From contig NZ_FNEG01000001.1 in NCBI RefSeq assembly GCF_900100075.1, positions 558,001 to 622,000 on the forward strand: 64,000 bases of DNA. Reading direction: 5' to 3'. The stretch's first letter is position 1; every line of letters begins with the position of its first letter. Made by a program: the position numbers and the translations under genes. Source of the DNA: Chryseobacterium jejuense (GTDB lineage Bacteria > Bacteroidota > Bacteroidia > Flavobacteriales > Weeksellaceae). The notes under the pieces were generated by a model that was not told the DNA's origin, searched no databases, and worked only from the letters and a program-made list of their open reading frames with translations. Shown piece by piece: positions 8,669-17,964 of this stretch.

Positions 8669-10261
8669 ATGTACAACAAAGGATTATATAACGACTGGGT
8701 ACCCAAACCCGTACAGCTTCTGCTGATTGTATTGCTGCTTGCCGTGGTAATGCCGATTGGTGGAGTGTATACAGGAAACATCAGCTATCTGGTGAGTGGA
8801 ACAGGAGCGATGACAGAATATTTCATGTGGGCGAACTATGCAACCACTATTGGAATGGGAGCTTGTATGCCTGTTGTCATCAGAATCAAAATGAGGTTCA
8901 AGGTAAGAGATAAAATGATCGTGTTATTGGTCCTTTTAGGATTACTGAGCTATATCAACGGAACTACCTTACAGCCTATGATCTTCGTCTTTTCAGCTTT
9001 ATTGATTGGATTTTTGAAGATGATGGTAACCATAGAACTCTTCTTGCCATTGATGGTAATGATTGGGAACAGAGGGATTTTTTATGGCGCATTTTATACA
9101 TTTGTTCTGGTGATGAACCAGGTGGCAGTGTATTACTCAGCGGAGTTTGCCCTTCTGTATAACTGGCAGCAGTATTACATTTTTACGGCAGTCTTATGCT
9201 TTATTTTAGCATTGATACACTGGATCTTCATGCATAACAAATACTTTGCTCTGAAAGTTCCATTACATTATATTGACTGGCTGAGTATTCTGCTTTTCAT
9301 TTCAACATTTATGTTTTCGGCGTATGTTTATGCATTCGGAAGACAGCAAGACTGGTTGAATTCGAAGAATATTATTAATGCGAGTATTGCAGCATTTGTA
9401 AGCTTTGCCTTGCTTTCCATTCGTCAGTTAACCTTAAAGAGACCTTATCTTTCATTTAAAATTTTCACCAAAAATAATGTGCAGAATGGTTTATTTATGC
9501 TGTTCTGGCTGGGAATGTTCTTAGGAACGGCTTCCCTTCAGAATACTTTTGCTGTAGGAGTTTTAGGATATGATCCATTGACTAATGCAAAGCTGAGCAT
9601 GATGATGATTCCCGGAATCATTGTAGCCGGAATCATTGCTATATTTTGGTTTAAAAAAGAAAAACCATTGAAAATGTATATTTTTTCAGGGTTTGCAGGG
9701 ATGATAGGATATTCGATCATTATGTATTTCTCTATGGTACTGGAATTCAGTTATGATAACTGGTATCTTCCTATGTTCTTAAAAGGCTATGGAATGTGTT
9801 CTCTGTTTATCTCTGTATGGTTCTATACGCTGGATAAACTTGAAATGGATGAAATGCTGGCAGCCATCGGATTGGTATTGGTTTGGAGAACGTTCTTAGC
9901 GGTAGGTATATTTTCAACCCTATATTCATGGTTACAATACCGTTTTCAGGTTACAGCAGTAGGAGATCTGGCTGTTTATATGGATGGAATGACTGTAACT
10001 CCGCAGAATGTGATGGCTAATATGAAAGCCATTCAGCTGAATGCTATTTTGATAGCCACTAAAAAGATATTCGGATTCATTATTCTGATTGGTTTTGGAG
10101 TCTTGGTTTATGTAATCACGCATCATTTCGGAGCTAAAAGATTTCAATACTTCAGATTTGTCAGAGTTCTTGGTGGTAAATCTGTTATTGCAAGAAGAAG
10201 ACTTCATGAACGTAAAAAATTATTAGAAGAAATAAAAGACGCAGCCGGGCCTGCGATGTAA
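8669..10261 (+). CDS. EmrB-like MFS multidrug efflux transporter
   Basis: 530 residues with about 14 hydrophobic membrane segments, the number typical of the DHA2/EmrB drug:H+ antiporters. The cytosolic C-terminal tail is basic (RRRLHERKKLLEEIKD). Together with the preceding TolC and EmrA homologues it should make a complete tripartite pump for hydrophobic drugs. The canonical DHA motifs are degenerate, so the substrate cannot be named. The gap to the adaptor gene (102 bases) holds an imperfect stem-loop, which may lower transporter expression relative to the first two genes. Confidence 0.9.
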   Translation: MYNKGLYNDWVPKPVQLLLIVLLLAVVMPIGGVYTGNISYLVSGTGAMTEYFMWANYATTIGMGACMPVVIRIKMRFKVRDKMIVLLVLLGLLSYINGTTLQPMIFVFSALLIGFLKMMVTIELFLPLMVMIGNRGIFYGAFYTFVLVMNQVAVYYSAEFALLYNWQQYYIFTAVLCFILALIHWIFMHNKYFALKVPLHYIDWLSILLFISTFMFSAYVYAFGRQQDWLNSKNIINASIAAFVSFALLSIRQLTLKRPYLSFKIFTKNNVQNGLFMLFWLGMFLGTASLQNTFAVGVLGYDPLTNAKLSMMMIPGIIVAGIIAIFWFKKEKPLKMYIFSGFAGMIGYSIIMYFSMVLEFSYDNWYLPMFLKGYGMCSLFISVWFYTLDKLEMDEMLAAIGLVLVWRTFLAVGIFSTLYSWLQYRFQVTAVGDLAVYMDGMTVTPQNVMANMKAIQLNAILIATKKIFGFIILIGFGVLVYVITHHFGAKRFQYFRFVRVLGGKSVIARRRLHERKKLLEEIKDAAGPAM

Positions 10262-10566
10262 AGATACCTTGTTTTTCACAGTAAGATCCTGGTCCTTAGT
10301 TGGGCTGGGATCTTATGATTTTTAGGAGGGAAGCCGGAGGCTGGAAGAGAGAAGTTATGATAGACGGTTAACAGCTATTGCTCAACATAAGAAAATTAGT
10401 CCAAAGCAGTTGTGATGACTTCTAGCCATATTGATGACATAAATAACTTCCAACCTCCATCTTCCTACTTTTAATTCCAAAAAGTGAAAAATTTCATCTT
10501 TTCTTATTTTTATTGTTTCTAAATAAAAATTATCTTTGCTGGATTATAAAACTTTGATTTGAAGGA
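10262..10566. other. Non-coding gap with terminator and inverted repeat
   Basis: No credible gene. A hairpin TAAGATCC...GGATCTTA (10282-10315) probably ends the efflux operon. A larger imperfect inverted repeat follows: the arm at 10329-10357 (GGAAGCCGGAGGCTGGAAG and AGTTAT) pairs with 10443-10465 (ATAACTTCCAACCTCCATC). A fragment resembling its right arm recurs near 53360. The -7 element TATCTTTG (10531-10538) serves the TonB receptor gene; a TTG lies only 15 bases upstream of it. Confidence 0.6.
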
Positions 10567-12777
10567 ATGAAAAAGCATTATGCATTCATAGGTCTGTTGG
10601 CATCGGGATTGATATTTTCCCAAACTGTTAAAGACACTGTAACCTCTAAAGGGATAGAAGATGTTGTGATCGTAGCATCAAGAAAACCTACCAAAATTTC
10701 TGAAATTCCCGGTACCGTTTGGGTAGTTCAGAAAGAAAAAATCCAGGAACAGGCTAAAAGTGGAGTTCCCATTAAGGAAATGTTATCCATTTTAATTCCA
10801 AGTATGGACATCGGACCGCAGGGAAGAACCAATTACGGACAGAACATGAGAGGACGTTCTGCTTTGGTGATGATTGATGGGGTTTCTTTGAACAGTATCC
10901 GTGCAATCAGCCGTCAATTGGACGCGATTGATCCATTTAATATTGAAAGAATTGAGGTTCTTTCCGGAGCAAGTTCTATTTATGGTGGAAATGCAACAGG
11001 TGGTATCATTAATATTATTACGAAAGCACCATCGAAAAAAGGAATCAGTGGAGAGACCGAATTAGGAATACGTACAGGATTTATGGGCAAAGATGACCAT
11101 GATTTCCGTGCAGCACAATCTATTGCAGGAAAAGGAGAGAAGTTCTTTGGAAGGTTAGGGATTGCCTATCAGCAGAATGGTGGCGTGTATGGAGCAGATC
11201 ATAAGCAGCTTTTTACAGATATTACCCAAACCGATCTTCAGTACAACCAATCTATTGATGTTCTGGCAACCGGAGGATATCAGTTTAACAATAAGCATAA
11301 AATAACGGCTTCCCTTCAGTACTATAATTCCAAATTCAATGGAGACAGAAGTTTGTATCTAGGCGAAAACCTAGGAGCTTTTATCAAGAAAGACGGGAAT
11401 TTATTGGAAATGAGAGATGGTTTTTCTTCCGATAAAAATGTAGGAACAGAACGTTATATGGGAACCGTAGCTTATACAGGAAATAATATTCTTGGAGGGC
11501 AGGATCTGTATGTTCAGTTTGCTACCCGTGCTGAAAAACTTGGGTTCTATCCATTTCCGGGAACTTTAAAGCTGGAAAAAACAGCGATACCTTATATGTC
11601 TTCCTCACAACAGGATACATATTACTCAGGATTGAAGGCATTATTGTCAAAATCATGGAGAGGACTAAATGTAACCTATGGAGTAGATGTAGACTTTGAA
11701 AAATTTGAAGGAACACAATCTGTTTATGATGTTACTAAAACAATGTCAAGCGGTGGATTAATCAATGAAACCAAATACAGTCTTGGCAGATATCCTACAA
11801 ACCGTTCACAAAGTTATGCAGGATATGTTCAAGCAAAATATAATATTCTTCCAAAATTACAGGTTAACGGAGGTGTTCGTTATCAGAATATTAAAGTAAA
11901 AGTAGATGATTTTGTAGGTTCGGAACAACAGACTCAGATTGCAGCAGGATATGGGAAATCCGCCTCTGCAATTCCGGGAGGTGAGAGCTCATATAATGTA
12001 ACATTGGCAAATGCAGGATTATTATACAAATTCAATGAGCATCATCAGGTTTGGGGTACCTACTCACAAGGAGTAAGCCTGGCAGACCCTGCTAAATATT
12101 ATGGAATTGGGACCTATAAGTTGAACGGAGCACATTGGGATGTTGTTTCCAGTGTGAATGTTAAAGATCAGCCTTTACAAGCCATCAAAACCAACCAATT
12201 TGAAGCAGGATACCGTATTAATAAAGGCGGATTGAGAGCACAGATTGCCGGATTTTTAAGTAATTCAGATAAGACTGTTGCCGTTGATAGAAAAACATTC
12301 CAAATTCTTGTTAATGATCTGAAATTAAGAAATATGGGAATCGAAGCAGAGATTTCTTATTCCATGAACAATGGTGTATATTTCGGAGCAAGCGGATTAT
12401 TAATTAAATCTGAGGTAGATAACAAAGGAGAATGGCAGAAACAGGAAATTTACAATGCTTCACCATCCAAATTGGTTACCTATATTGGATATAATGTGAA
12501 AAACTGGTCATTCAGATTCCAGTCATTACAGAATTTCAAACAACAGGATGAACTTAAAAATGTAATAGAAGGTTACAATACTTCAGACCTTATGGTAGGA
12601 TACAGATTCCAGTTTGGAAAATTCAACCTTGGAATTCAAAACCTGTTCAATACAGATTATCAAACCATCTGGAGCAAGCGTTCCCAGGTTTTATATTCAA
12701 GCTATGGAATGCCTGCATTGTTTAACTATAAAGGAAGAGGCAGAACATTTAACCTGTCTTATACTTTTGACTTTTAA
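10567..12777 (+). CDS. TonB-dependent siderophore receptor
   Basis: 736 residues. The signal peptide ends LIFSQ. The plug domain (about 30-160) shows GIEDVVIVASRKPTKISEIP, MRGRSALVMIDG and IERIEVLSGASSIYGGNATGG. The beta-barrel ends in the aromatic terminal strand GRTFNLSYTFDF expected for BamA-dependent insertion. Such receptors import ferric siderophores with energy from TonB. The next gene is a siderophore-interacting reductase, which supports iron uptake as the role. The exact siderophore is unknown, and no Fur box was identified with confidence. Confidence 0.93.
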   Translation: MKKHYAFIGLLASGLIFSQTVKDTVTSKGIEDVVIVASRKPTKISEIPGTVWVVQKEKIQEQAKSGVPIKEMLSILIPSMDIGPQGRTNYGQNMRGRSALVMIDGVSLNSIRAISRQLDAIDPFNIERIEVLSGASSIYGGNATGGIINIITKAPSKKGISGETELGIRTGFMGKDDHDFRAAQSIAGKGEKFFGRLGIAYQQNGGVYGADHKQLFTDITQTDLQYNQSIDVLATGGYQFNNKHKITASLQYYNSKFNGDRSLYLGENLGAFIKKDGNLLEMRDGFSSDKNVGTERYMGTVAYTGNNILGGQDLYVQFATRAEKLGFYPFPGTLKLEKTAIPYMSSSQQDTYYSGLKALLSKSWRGLNVTYGVDVDFEKFEGTQSVYDVTKTMSSGGLINETKYSLGRYPTNRSQSYAGYVQAKYNILPKLQVNGGVRYQNIKVKVDDFVGSEQQTQIAAGYGKSASAIPGGESSYNVTLANAGLLYKFNEHHQVWGTYSQGVSLADPAKYYGIGTYKLNGAHWDVVSSVNVKDQPLQAIKTNQFEAGYRINKGGLRAQIAGFLSNSDKTVAVDRKTFQILVNDLKLRNMGIEAEISYSMNNGVYFGASGLLIKSEVDNKGEWQKQEIYNASPSKLVTYIGYNVKNWSFRFQSLQNFKQQDELKNVIEGYNTSDLMVGYRFQFGKFNLGIQNLFNTDYQTIWSKRSQVLYSSYGMPALFNYKGRGRTFNLSYTFDF

Positions 12778-12828
12778 AAAAATAGGATTAGGGTAATTAT
12801 GCCTTAGTCTGAATCAAATACTTTCTAC

Positions 12829-12865
12829 AAATCCGGTTTCTGATATTGATCGGAAGCCGGATTTT
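12829..12865 (+). terminator. Hairpin after the TonB receptor gene
   Basis: AAATCCGGTTTC pairs with GAAGCCGGATTT (one G:T pair) and runs into TT. It precedes the reductase gene, so it may attenuate rather than fully stop transcription into it. Confidence 0.6.
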
Positions 12866-12886
12866 AACTTAAAAATTAATTCAGTT

Positions 12887-13696
12887 ATGGCTCAAATTTC
12901 AACAGGGCAATTCATTGCCGAAGTCACCAGAAAAGAATACATCACCGATCATTTTATTAGAGTGTATCTGTATTCTCCAGAAGTTCATTTGTTTAAAAAT
13001 ACTACTGTTGGGGATAATAATAAGATTGCGATTCCTCCGGTTGGGTTAAATGAAGTTCATTTTCCGACAATAGAAAATGATGAATGGGTATATCCGCCAA
13101 AAGAAGTGGCCCCATCCATCAGAACCTACACCCATAGAGGAATTGATCTGGAAAAAAATGAAGTATTTATTGATTTTGCAGATCATGGAGATGGAGGCCC
13201 AGCTTCAAAATGGGCAAGAGAAGCAGAAGCAGGAGCAAAGCTTGGTGTAATGATGCGTCTGGATGGAAAAGAACTATATCCTGAAGCAGATTGGTATTTA
13301 TTGGCAGGTGATGCTACCGCAATTCCTGTGTTAAGTGCTATTTTAGAAACGCTCCCGGAAACAGCAAAAGGAATCTGTATTATCGAAGTTCATGGAAAAG
13401 AAGATGAACAGATACTGAAAACTAAAGCAGATATTGAATTTAAATGGCTTCATAATTCTCAGCCACAAACCAGCAGTGAAATTGCTGAGATGGTAAAGAA
13501 TATTGATATTCCTGAAACTTCAAAATTTGGGTATGTAGCATGTGAATTTTCCAGTGTTAAAGAAATTCGCACTTATCTCCGAAAAGAAAAACACTGGACT
13601 TCCAAAGAGCTCTATGCATTTTCTTACTGGAAAGCAGGGAAAGCAGAAAATGAATCACAGGCAGATAGGCATGAAGAAAAAGATTCGATAGCATAA
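12887..13696 (+). CDS. Siderophore-interacting protein (ferric-siderophore reductase)
   Basis: 269 residues of the ViuB/SIP family: cytoplasmic FAD enzymes that reduce ferric siderophores with NAD(P)H and release the iron. The FAD-binding motif RTYTHR is at residues 79-84. The NAD(P)H region contains LAGDATAIPVLSAILETLP, and the C-terminal ELYAFSYWKAGKAE matches the W-K-x-G ending of the family. It follows the TonB receptor, giving an import-then-release pair. The hairpin between the two genes suggests unequal expression. Confidence 0.93.
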   Translation: MAQISTGQFIAEVTRKEYITDHFIRVYLYSPEVHLFKNTTVGDNNKIAIPPVGLNEVHFPTIENDEWVYPPKEVAPSIRTYTHRGIDLEKNEVFIDFADHGDGGPASKWAREAEAGAKLGVMMRLDGKELYPEADWYLLAGDATAIPVLSAILETLPETAKGICIIEVHGKEDEQILKTKADIEFKWLHNSQPQTSSEIAEMVKNIDIPETSKFGYVACEFSSVKEIRTYLRKEKHWTSKELYAFSYWKAGKAENESQADRHEEKDSIA

Positions 13697-13811
13697 GGGC
13701 TTGAAGATGGGAAGACGTGAGAGAGGAGATAATAGACGAGAAATAGTAAATTTAGAGGGTAAATTTGAGATTATGGTATAAAACCCAACTTTAAACTTTG
13801 AACCATGGACT

Positions 13812-13842
13812 TTGAACTTTACCTTTTGAAGGCGTATCTTTG
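13812..13842 (+). promoter_or_regulatory. Promoter of the methyltransferase gene, next to the start codon
   Basis: TTG (13812-13814), a 20-base spacer and TATCTTTG (13835-13842). The ATG at 13848 is five bases downstream, so the mRNA should be leaderless or nearly so. Confidence 0.6.
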
Positions 13843-13847
13843 CTGCT

Positions 13848-14552
13848 ATGAAAGATTTAATGGGCCAAGCCATCTGGGATTATTATCATGATGAAAATCC
13901 TGCAGACCTGCAGACGGAAACGTCAATTTCTGAATTGGATGAACTTCCTGTAGACTATTTATTCAGGGATTTTGAAGATATGAATGATATTGAGCAGAAA
14001 GCATTACAGCTATCCAAAGGAAAAGTGTTGGATATTGGGGCTGGAGCAGGTTCACATGCTTTATACCTTCAGAATGAAACTGATCTTGATGTTACGGCTT
14101 TGGATATTTCACCAAAATCAATTGAAGTCTGCAAATTAAGAGGAGTTAAGAAGGCCGTTTGCAAGAATATCCTGGAGTTTTCAGGAGAAACATTTGATAC
14201 TGTTTTGTTATTAATGAATGGTACCGGAATCTTTGAGGGATTATCTAAAATTGATTCTTACCTTCAGAAACTAGGATCTTTGCTGAGCGAAAGCGGACAG
14301 ATTCTGATTGACAGCACAGATATTCTTTATATGTTTGATCGTGATAAAGATGGTGGAGTCTATATTCCTGCCGGAGGGTATTACGGAGAATTAGAATATG
14401 TTGTACATTATAAAGGGCAATCTGAAAAACCGATCACATGGCTTTATTTAGATTTTAATACCTTAAAAAATGCTGCTGAAAATAATGGATTTAAAATAGA
14501 GAAAGTGTTGCAGGATGAAGACTCTTACTTAGCAAAACTGACTAAGAAATAA
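13848..14552 (+). CDS. Class I SAM-dependent methyltransferase
   Basis: 234 residues. SAM-binding motif I VLDIGAGAGSHALYL lies near residue 60, followed by the acidic loop VTALDISPKSIEVC and the motif TFDTVLLLMNGTGIFEG. The fold is a small Rossmann methyltransferase; the substrate cannot be told from sequence. The start is fixed by the promoter directly upstream. It is a single-gene unit followed by a terminator hairpin and an RNA-like element. Confidence 0.85.
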   Translation: MKDLMGQAIWDYYHDENPADLQTETSISELDELPVDYLFRDFEDMNDIEQKALQLSKGKVLDIGAGAGSHALYLQNETDLDVTALDISPKSIEVCKLRGVKKAVCKNILEFSGETFDTVLLLMNGTGIFEGLSKIDSYLQKLGSLLSESGQILIDSTDILYMFDRDKDGGVYIPAGGYYGELEYVVHYKGQSEKPITWLYLDFNTLKNAAENNGFKIEKVLQDEDSYLAKLTKK

Positions 14553-14562
14553 TTAACAATAA

Positions 14563-14640
14563 GTCATTGCGAGCTGAAAGCGAAGCAATCTCATGAATTC
14601 ATATATTGTCATTCTGTAAAACGGAATGACTTTTTTGTAC
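14563..14640 (+). terminator. Repeat remnant plus terminator
   Basis: The segment TCATTGCGAGCTGAAAGCG with AAGCAATCTC resembles a widespread bacterial intergenic repeat. It is followed by the hairpin GTCATTCTGT/ACGGAATGAC (14608-14630) and TTTTTTG, which should end the methyltransferase transcript. Confidence 0.65.
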
Positions 14641-14645
14641 TTTTT

Positions 14646-14734
14646 CCTAGCCCCGATAGAAACGGTTACCCCACAGCATGTGGTTGGCTATTGAGTCAGG
14701 AGCGAGGAGTAAAAGTGGATAGCGGGAAACAGCT
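14646..14734 (+). ncRNA. Candidate Flavo-1-like structured RNA element
   Basis: The segment begins CCTAGCCCCGATAGAAACGG and ends GATAGCGGGAAACAGCTCC, with an internal GAGCGAGGAG stretch. The order TAGCCCCGAT...AGCGG...GGATAGCGGGAAA-AGCTCC is one I associate with a conserved intergenic RNA of Flavobacteriia (the Flavo-1 motif). No ORF is present. The assignment is from memory of the pattern, not from a covariance search. Confidence 0.45.
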
Positions 14735-14739
14735 CCTTA

Positions 14740-15405
14740 TTATTGTCTGAATAGATGAATAGCTCTTGCAAACGGATAATAAGAAAACCATTCCTGGAAA
14801 TAAAAATACATCAGAACAGCAGTTCCGGCACATAAAGCTACAGGAAGAATATAAGATTCTGCACGGTAAGGAAGTTTTTTTGGAGTTGCTAGAACACTGA
14901 TGACAAGTAAACCCAAAGCTCCTACTGCAATGACACCAATTTCAGGACTATATCGGGAAGATGTACCGAAATCAAAATGAGAAAGCAGAACGTATTTTTG
15001 AAACATTAAAAAAAGAAAACCGAATGCTAGTGCTAAGAAGCTGGCAGGGTATTTTTTTAATTTGATTAAATTGAGGAATAGTAAAATAGATCCAGGAACC
15101 GGAGTGAAAAAAACACTACTGACCAAAATAGTCATTCGTGAATAAAGCTTGATGGCCTCCGGATCTTCTGTAATATGGTCTTTCCAGGTTTCTACTTCTT
15201 CTGTATGTTGAGTTTCTTCAGCTTCCTTTTTACGCTGAATCATTTGCTGGATAGCTGTTTTTTCAACTTCACTGAAAGCACGTCCTCTTTCTTCCAGAAT
15301 TTCAAAAGCGACCTTAACGGCCTCCGGAACAAAGCGATTACCTTCTTTTAAATACTTTTCTAATTCTGAATCGGAGAGCTTCCTTAAAACACTTTTATTA
15401 ACCAT
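14740..15405 (-). CDS. Hypothetical membrane protein
   Basis: 221 residues. The N-terminal third (1-95) is soluble and charged, with helical segments (SDSELEKYLKEG, EVEKTAIQQMIQRKKEAEE). The rest carries about four or five membrane segments between 100 and 215. There is no recognised catalytic motif. It is monocistronic on the minus strand, upstream of and in line with metG, with a 187-base gap between them. I do not recognise the family. Confidence 0.7.
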   Translation of the reverse strand: MVNKSVLRKLSDSELEKYLKEGNRFVPEAVKVAFEILEERGRAFSEVEKTAIQQMIQRKKEAEETQHTEEVETWKDHITEDPEAIKLYSRMTILVSSVFFTPVPGSILLFLNLIKLKKYPASFLALAFGFLFLMFQKYVLLSHFDFGTSSRYSPEIGVIAVGALGLLVISVLATPKKLPYRAESYILPVALCAGTAVLMYFYFQEWFSYYPFARAIHLFRQ

Positions 15406-15538
15406 AATAAGGCTGCAAATATAAATAATATTATCCTACAAGTAAATATACGTTATTCAATTTCCTTTAGCCAATGATCTGCGAAATCAGCAAGATCAGC
15501 GAGAGAATTCAATACCTAACCACCAATCGTTTTACAAT

Positions 15539-15568
15539 TAAAAAAGCTGCTTCAAAATGAAACAGCCT
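15539..15568 (-). terminator. metG terminator
   Basis: On the minus strand GCTGTTTC pairs with GAAGCAGC across a short loop (one mismatch) and is followed by TTTTTT, 25 bases beyond the metG stop. Just beyond it, at 15478-15510, lies GATCTGCGAAATCAGCAAG, a fragment resembling the intergenic repeat at 35.56 and 36.34 kb. Confidence 0.7.
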
Positions 15569-15592
15569 TTAACTTTTATATTTAGATATTAA

Positions 15593-17629
15593 TTATCCAA
15601 TCTCAATACCGTTTTCAACATTGCTGTCATCCGGTGTTACGAAAGATAATTTACCATCCGGTTTAGTTGTTAATAACAACATTCCCTGAGATTCAATTCC
15701 TCTAATTTTTCTTGGAGCAAGGTTTAATAAGATCATAACCTGCTTACCAATTAATTCTTCAGGCGTAAAGCTTTCTGCAATTCCTGAAACTACAGTTCTT
15801 ACGTCTACTCCTGTATCTACAGTAAGTTTTAGCAATTTATCTGCTTTTTCTACTTTTTCAGCCTCTAAAATGGTAGCTGTTCTAAGATCTATTTTAGTAA
15901 AATCATCAAAAGTGATTTCTTCTTTCATTGGATTAGCGTTAGGGTTGGTTTTCTTATTGTTTTGTTTGGTGTCTTCCAGCTTTTGAACTTGAGCTTCGAT
16001 TACACTGTCTTCAATTTTAGTAAATAATAAAGGAGCTTCTTCAATTTTATGACCTACCTCAATATGGATTTCAGTATTTTTTAAATCATTCCAATCTTTT
16101 TTCTCAATATTGAAATACCCAAATAATTTTTCAGCTGAAAATGGCATGAATGGCTCACATAATTGAGCAACAACTGCCGCAATTTGTGCTCCCACGAACA
16201 TTGCTTGCCCAGCCTCATTTGGATCATTCTTTATTGTTTTCCAAGGTTCTGCATTTTGAAGATATAAATTACCATAATCAACTAAGCCCATGAATGCGTT
16301 TAGTGCATTTCTAAACTCGTATTTTTCTAAGTAATTATTAACTTCTTCAATTGCATTTTTCATTGCAGTCTTACTGGTATCATCTAAGACTCCACTTGGT
16401 ACTTTCCCTTCAAAATTCTTATTGGTAAAAGAGATAACACGATTAATAAAGTTTCCAAATTTGTTAACCAATTCAGAATTATTCTTCGTTTGGAAATCCT
16501 TCCATGTAAAATTATTATCCTTAGTTTCAGGAGCAGATGAAAGAAGAGCATATCTTAAAACATCCTGTTGTCCCGGGAATTCTTCTACATATTCATGTGC
16601 CCAAACCGCCCAGTTTCTTGATGTTGAGATTTTATCATTCTCAAGGTTCAGGAATTCAAAAGCAGGTACATTTTTAGGCATAATATAATCTCCATGTGCC
16701 TTCATCATCGCTGGGAAAATAATACAGTGAAATACAATATTATCCTTTCCGATAAAGTGTACCAGATCACTGTTTTCACTTTGCCAGTAATCTTTCCAGT
16801 CTTTTCCGTTTTTCTCAGCCCATTCTTTCGTGAAAGAAATATATCCGATTGGCGCATCAAACCAAACATAAAGAACCTTTCCTTCTGCATTTGGAAGGGG
16901 AACAGGAACGCCCCAGTTAAGGTCTCTGGTCATTGCACGTGGCTTTAATCCATCGTTTAACCATGATTTAACCTGGCCGTATACGTTAGGCTTCCAGTCA
17001 TCTTTATGACCTTCAATGATCCATTCGTTTAAGAAATCTTCGTATTCATTAAGTGGCAAGTACCAGTTCTTTGTATCTTTAAGAATAGGAACATTTCCGC
17101 TAAGCATTGATTTCGGGTTGATCAGTTCAGAGGGAGAAAGGGTAGAGCCACATTTCTCACACTGGTCACCATAAGCATTCTCATTACCACAATTCGGACA
17201 AGTTCCTACAATATAACGGTCAGCAAGAAATTCTCCTGCTTGTTCATCAAAATACTGTTCAGAAACCTCTTCCGTGAATTTTCCTTTTTCATAAAGAACT
17301 TTGAAGAAATCCTGGCTGGTTTCATAATGCTTTGGAGAAGTTGTTCTTGAATATTCATCAAATGAAATTCCAAGATCAGCAAAAGATTTTTTAATAATCC
17401 CGTGATATTTGTCGACGATATCCTGTGGAGTAACTCCCTCTTTTTTAGCTCTTATGGTAATAGGAATACCGTGCTCATCCGAACCACAGATAAACGCTAC
17501 ATCTTTTCCTAATCTTCTCTGAAATCTTGCGTAAACATCCGCAGGAATATAAACACCTGCCAAATGTCCTATATGAACCGGACCGTTTGCATAAGGCAAA
17601 GCTGCCGTAATCATCTTTCTGTTTGACAT
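15593..17629 (-). CDS. metG: Methionine-tRNA ligase
   Basis: 678 residues of a class I aminoacyl-tRNA synthetase that charges tRNA(Met). Visible are the HIGH motif (PVHIGHLAG), the zinc knuckle CPNCGNENAYGDQCEKCG, and the KMSKS equivalent KISTSR. The C-terminal OB-fold tRNA-binding domain (about 570-678, with FTKIDLRTATILEAEKVEKA) is the dimerising extension found in many bacterial MetG proteins. Length is normal for the long form. Its promoter -7 element is at 17650-17657. Confidence 0.98.
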   Translation of the reverse strand: MSNRKMITAALPYANGPVHIGHLAGVYIPADVYARFQRRLGKDVAFICGSDEHGIPITIRAKKEGVTPQDIVDKYHGIIKKSFADLGISFDEYSRTTSPKHYETSQDFFKVLYEKGKFTEEVSEQYFDEQAGEFLADRYIVGTCPNCGNENAYGDQCEKCGSTLSPSELINPKSMLSGNVPILKDTKNWYLPLNEYEDFLNEWIIEGHKDDWKPNVYGQVKSWLNDGLKPRAMTRDLNWGVPVPLPNAEGKVLYVWFDAPIGYISFTKEWAEKNGKDWKDYWQSENSDLVHFIGKDNIVFHCIIFPAMMKAHGDYIMPKNVPAFEFLNLENDKISTSRNWAVWAHEYVEEFPGQQDVLRYALLSSAPETKDNNFTWKDFQTKNNSELVNKFGNFINRVISFTNKNFEGKVPSGVLDDTSKTAMKNAIEEVNNYLEKYEFRNALNAFMGLVDYGNLYLQNAEPWKTIKNDPNEAGQAMFVGAQIAAVVAQLCEPFMPFSAEKLFGYFNIEKKDWNDLKNTEIHIEVGHKIEEAPLLFTKIEDSVIEAQVQKLEDTKQNNKKTNPNANPMKEEITFDDFTKIDLRTATILEAEKVEKADKLLKLTVDTGVDVRTVVSGIAESFTPEELIGKQVMILLNLAPRKIRGIESQGMLLLTTKPDGKLSFVTPDDSNVENGIEIG

Positions 17630-17649
17630 TTATAGTAAAGTTTTGACTG

Positions 17650-17657
17650 CAAAGATA
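17650..17657 (-). promoter_or_regulatory. metG -7 promoter element
   Basis: TATCTTTG on the minus strand, about 20 bases upstream of the metG ATG. No clear TTG is present at the expected distance. Confidence 0.5.
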
Positions 17658-17736
17658 AGGATTATCTCTTGAATACCGCTCTTTGTGGAGTTATTATGAT
17701 AAATCTTGCCGTTTTTCAGAGTTTAATATGAAATTA

Positions 17737-17758
17737 AGTTAAACGAATGTTTAACTTT
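17737..17758. promoter_or_regulatory. Inverted repeat AAGTTAAAC-GAAT-GTTTAACTT
   Basis: A perfect 9-bp dyad with a 4-base spacer in the metG/SusC divergent region. Its core TTAAACGAATGTTTA recurs exactly at 59027-59041. The size and symmetry resemble TetR- or LacI-type operators; the binding protein is unknown. Confidence 0.4.
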
Positions 17759-17964
17759 TTGTTAACGCAAAATAAATATTATGCATAGCATACTATCGTG
17801 TAAAATATTGAGATGTAAAATTTTAACTAAAAACGGTTTCGTAATATACATAATTTTATCATAACTTATATTAAAATTATGATAATTCTATTTTTTTTTT
17901 AAATTGCGAGACTGGCTACAAGCCGGATTTAGGACTGAAAAAACGAAACTATAAAAATAAAATT

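Larger units (their letters stand above)
17630..17964. other. Divergent region between metG and the starch locus
   Basis: No gene. It holds the metG promoter, a 9-bp inverted repeat at 17737-17758, and a long AT-rich leader before the SusC gene with a small hairpin (GGCT-ACA-AGCC, near 17913). No convincing TAnnTTTG box was found for the SusC gene, so a dedicated regulator or alternative sigma factor may be used. Confidence 0.5.

Noticed and set aside
12614..12796. Out-of-frame plus-strand ORF at the end of the TonB receptor gene
   Set aside because: It overlaps the receptor barrel coding region in another frame and has no features of its own.
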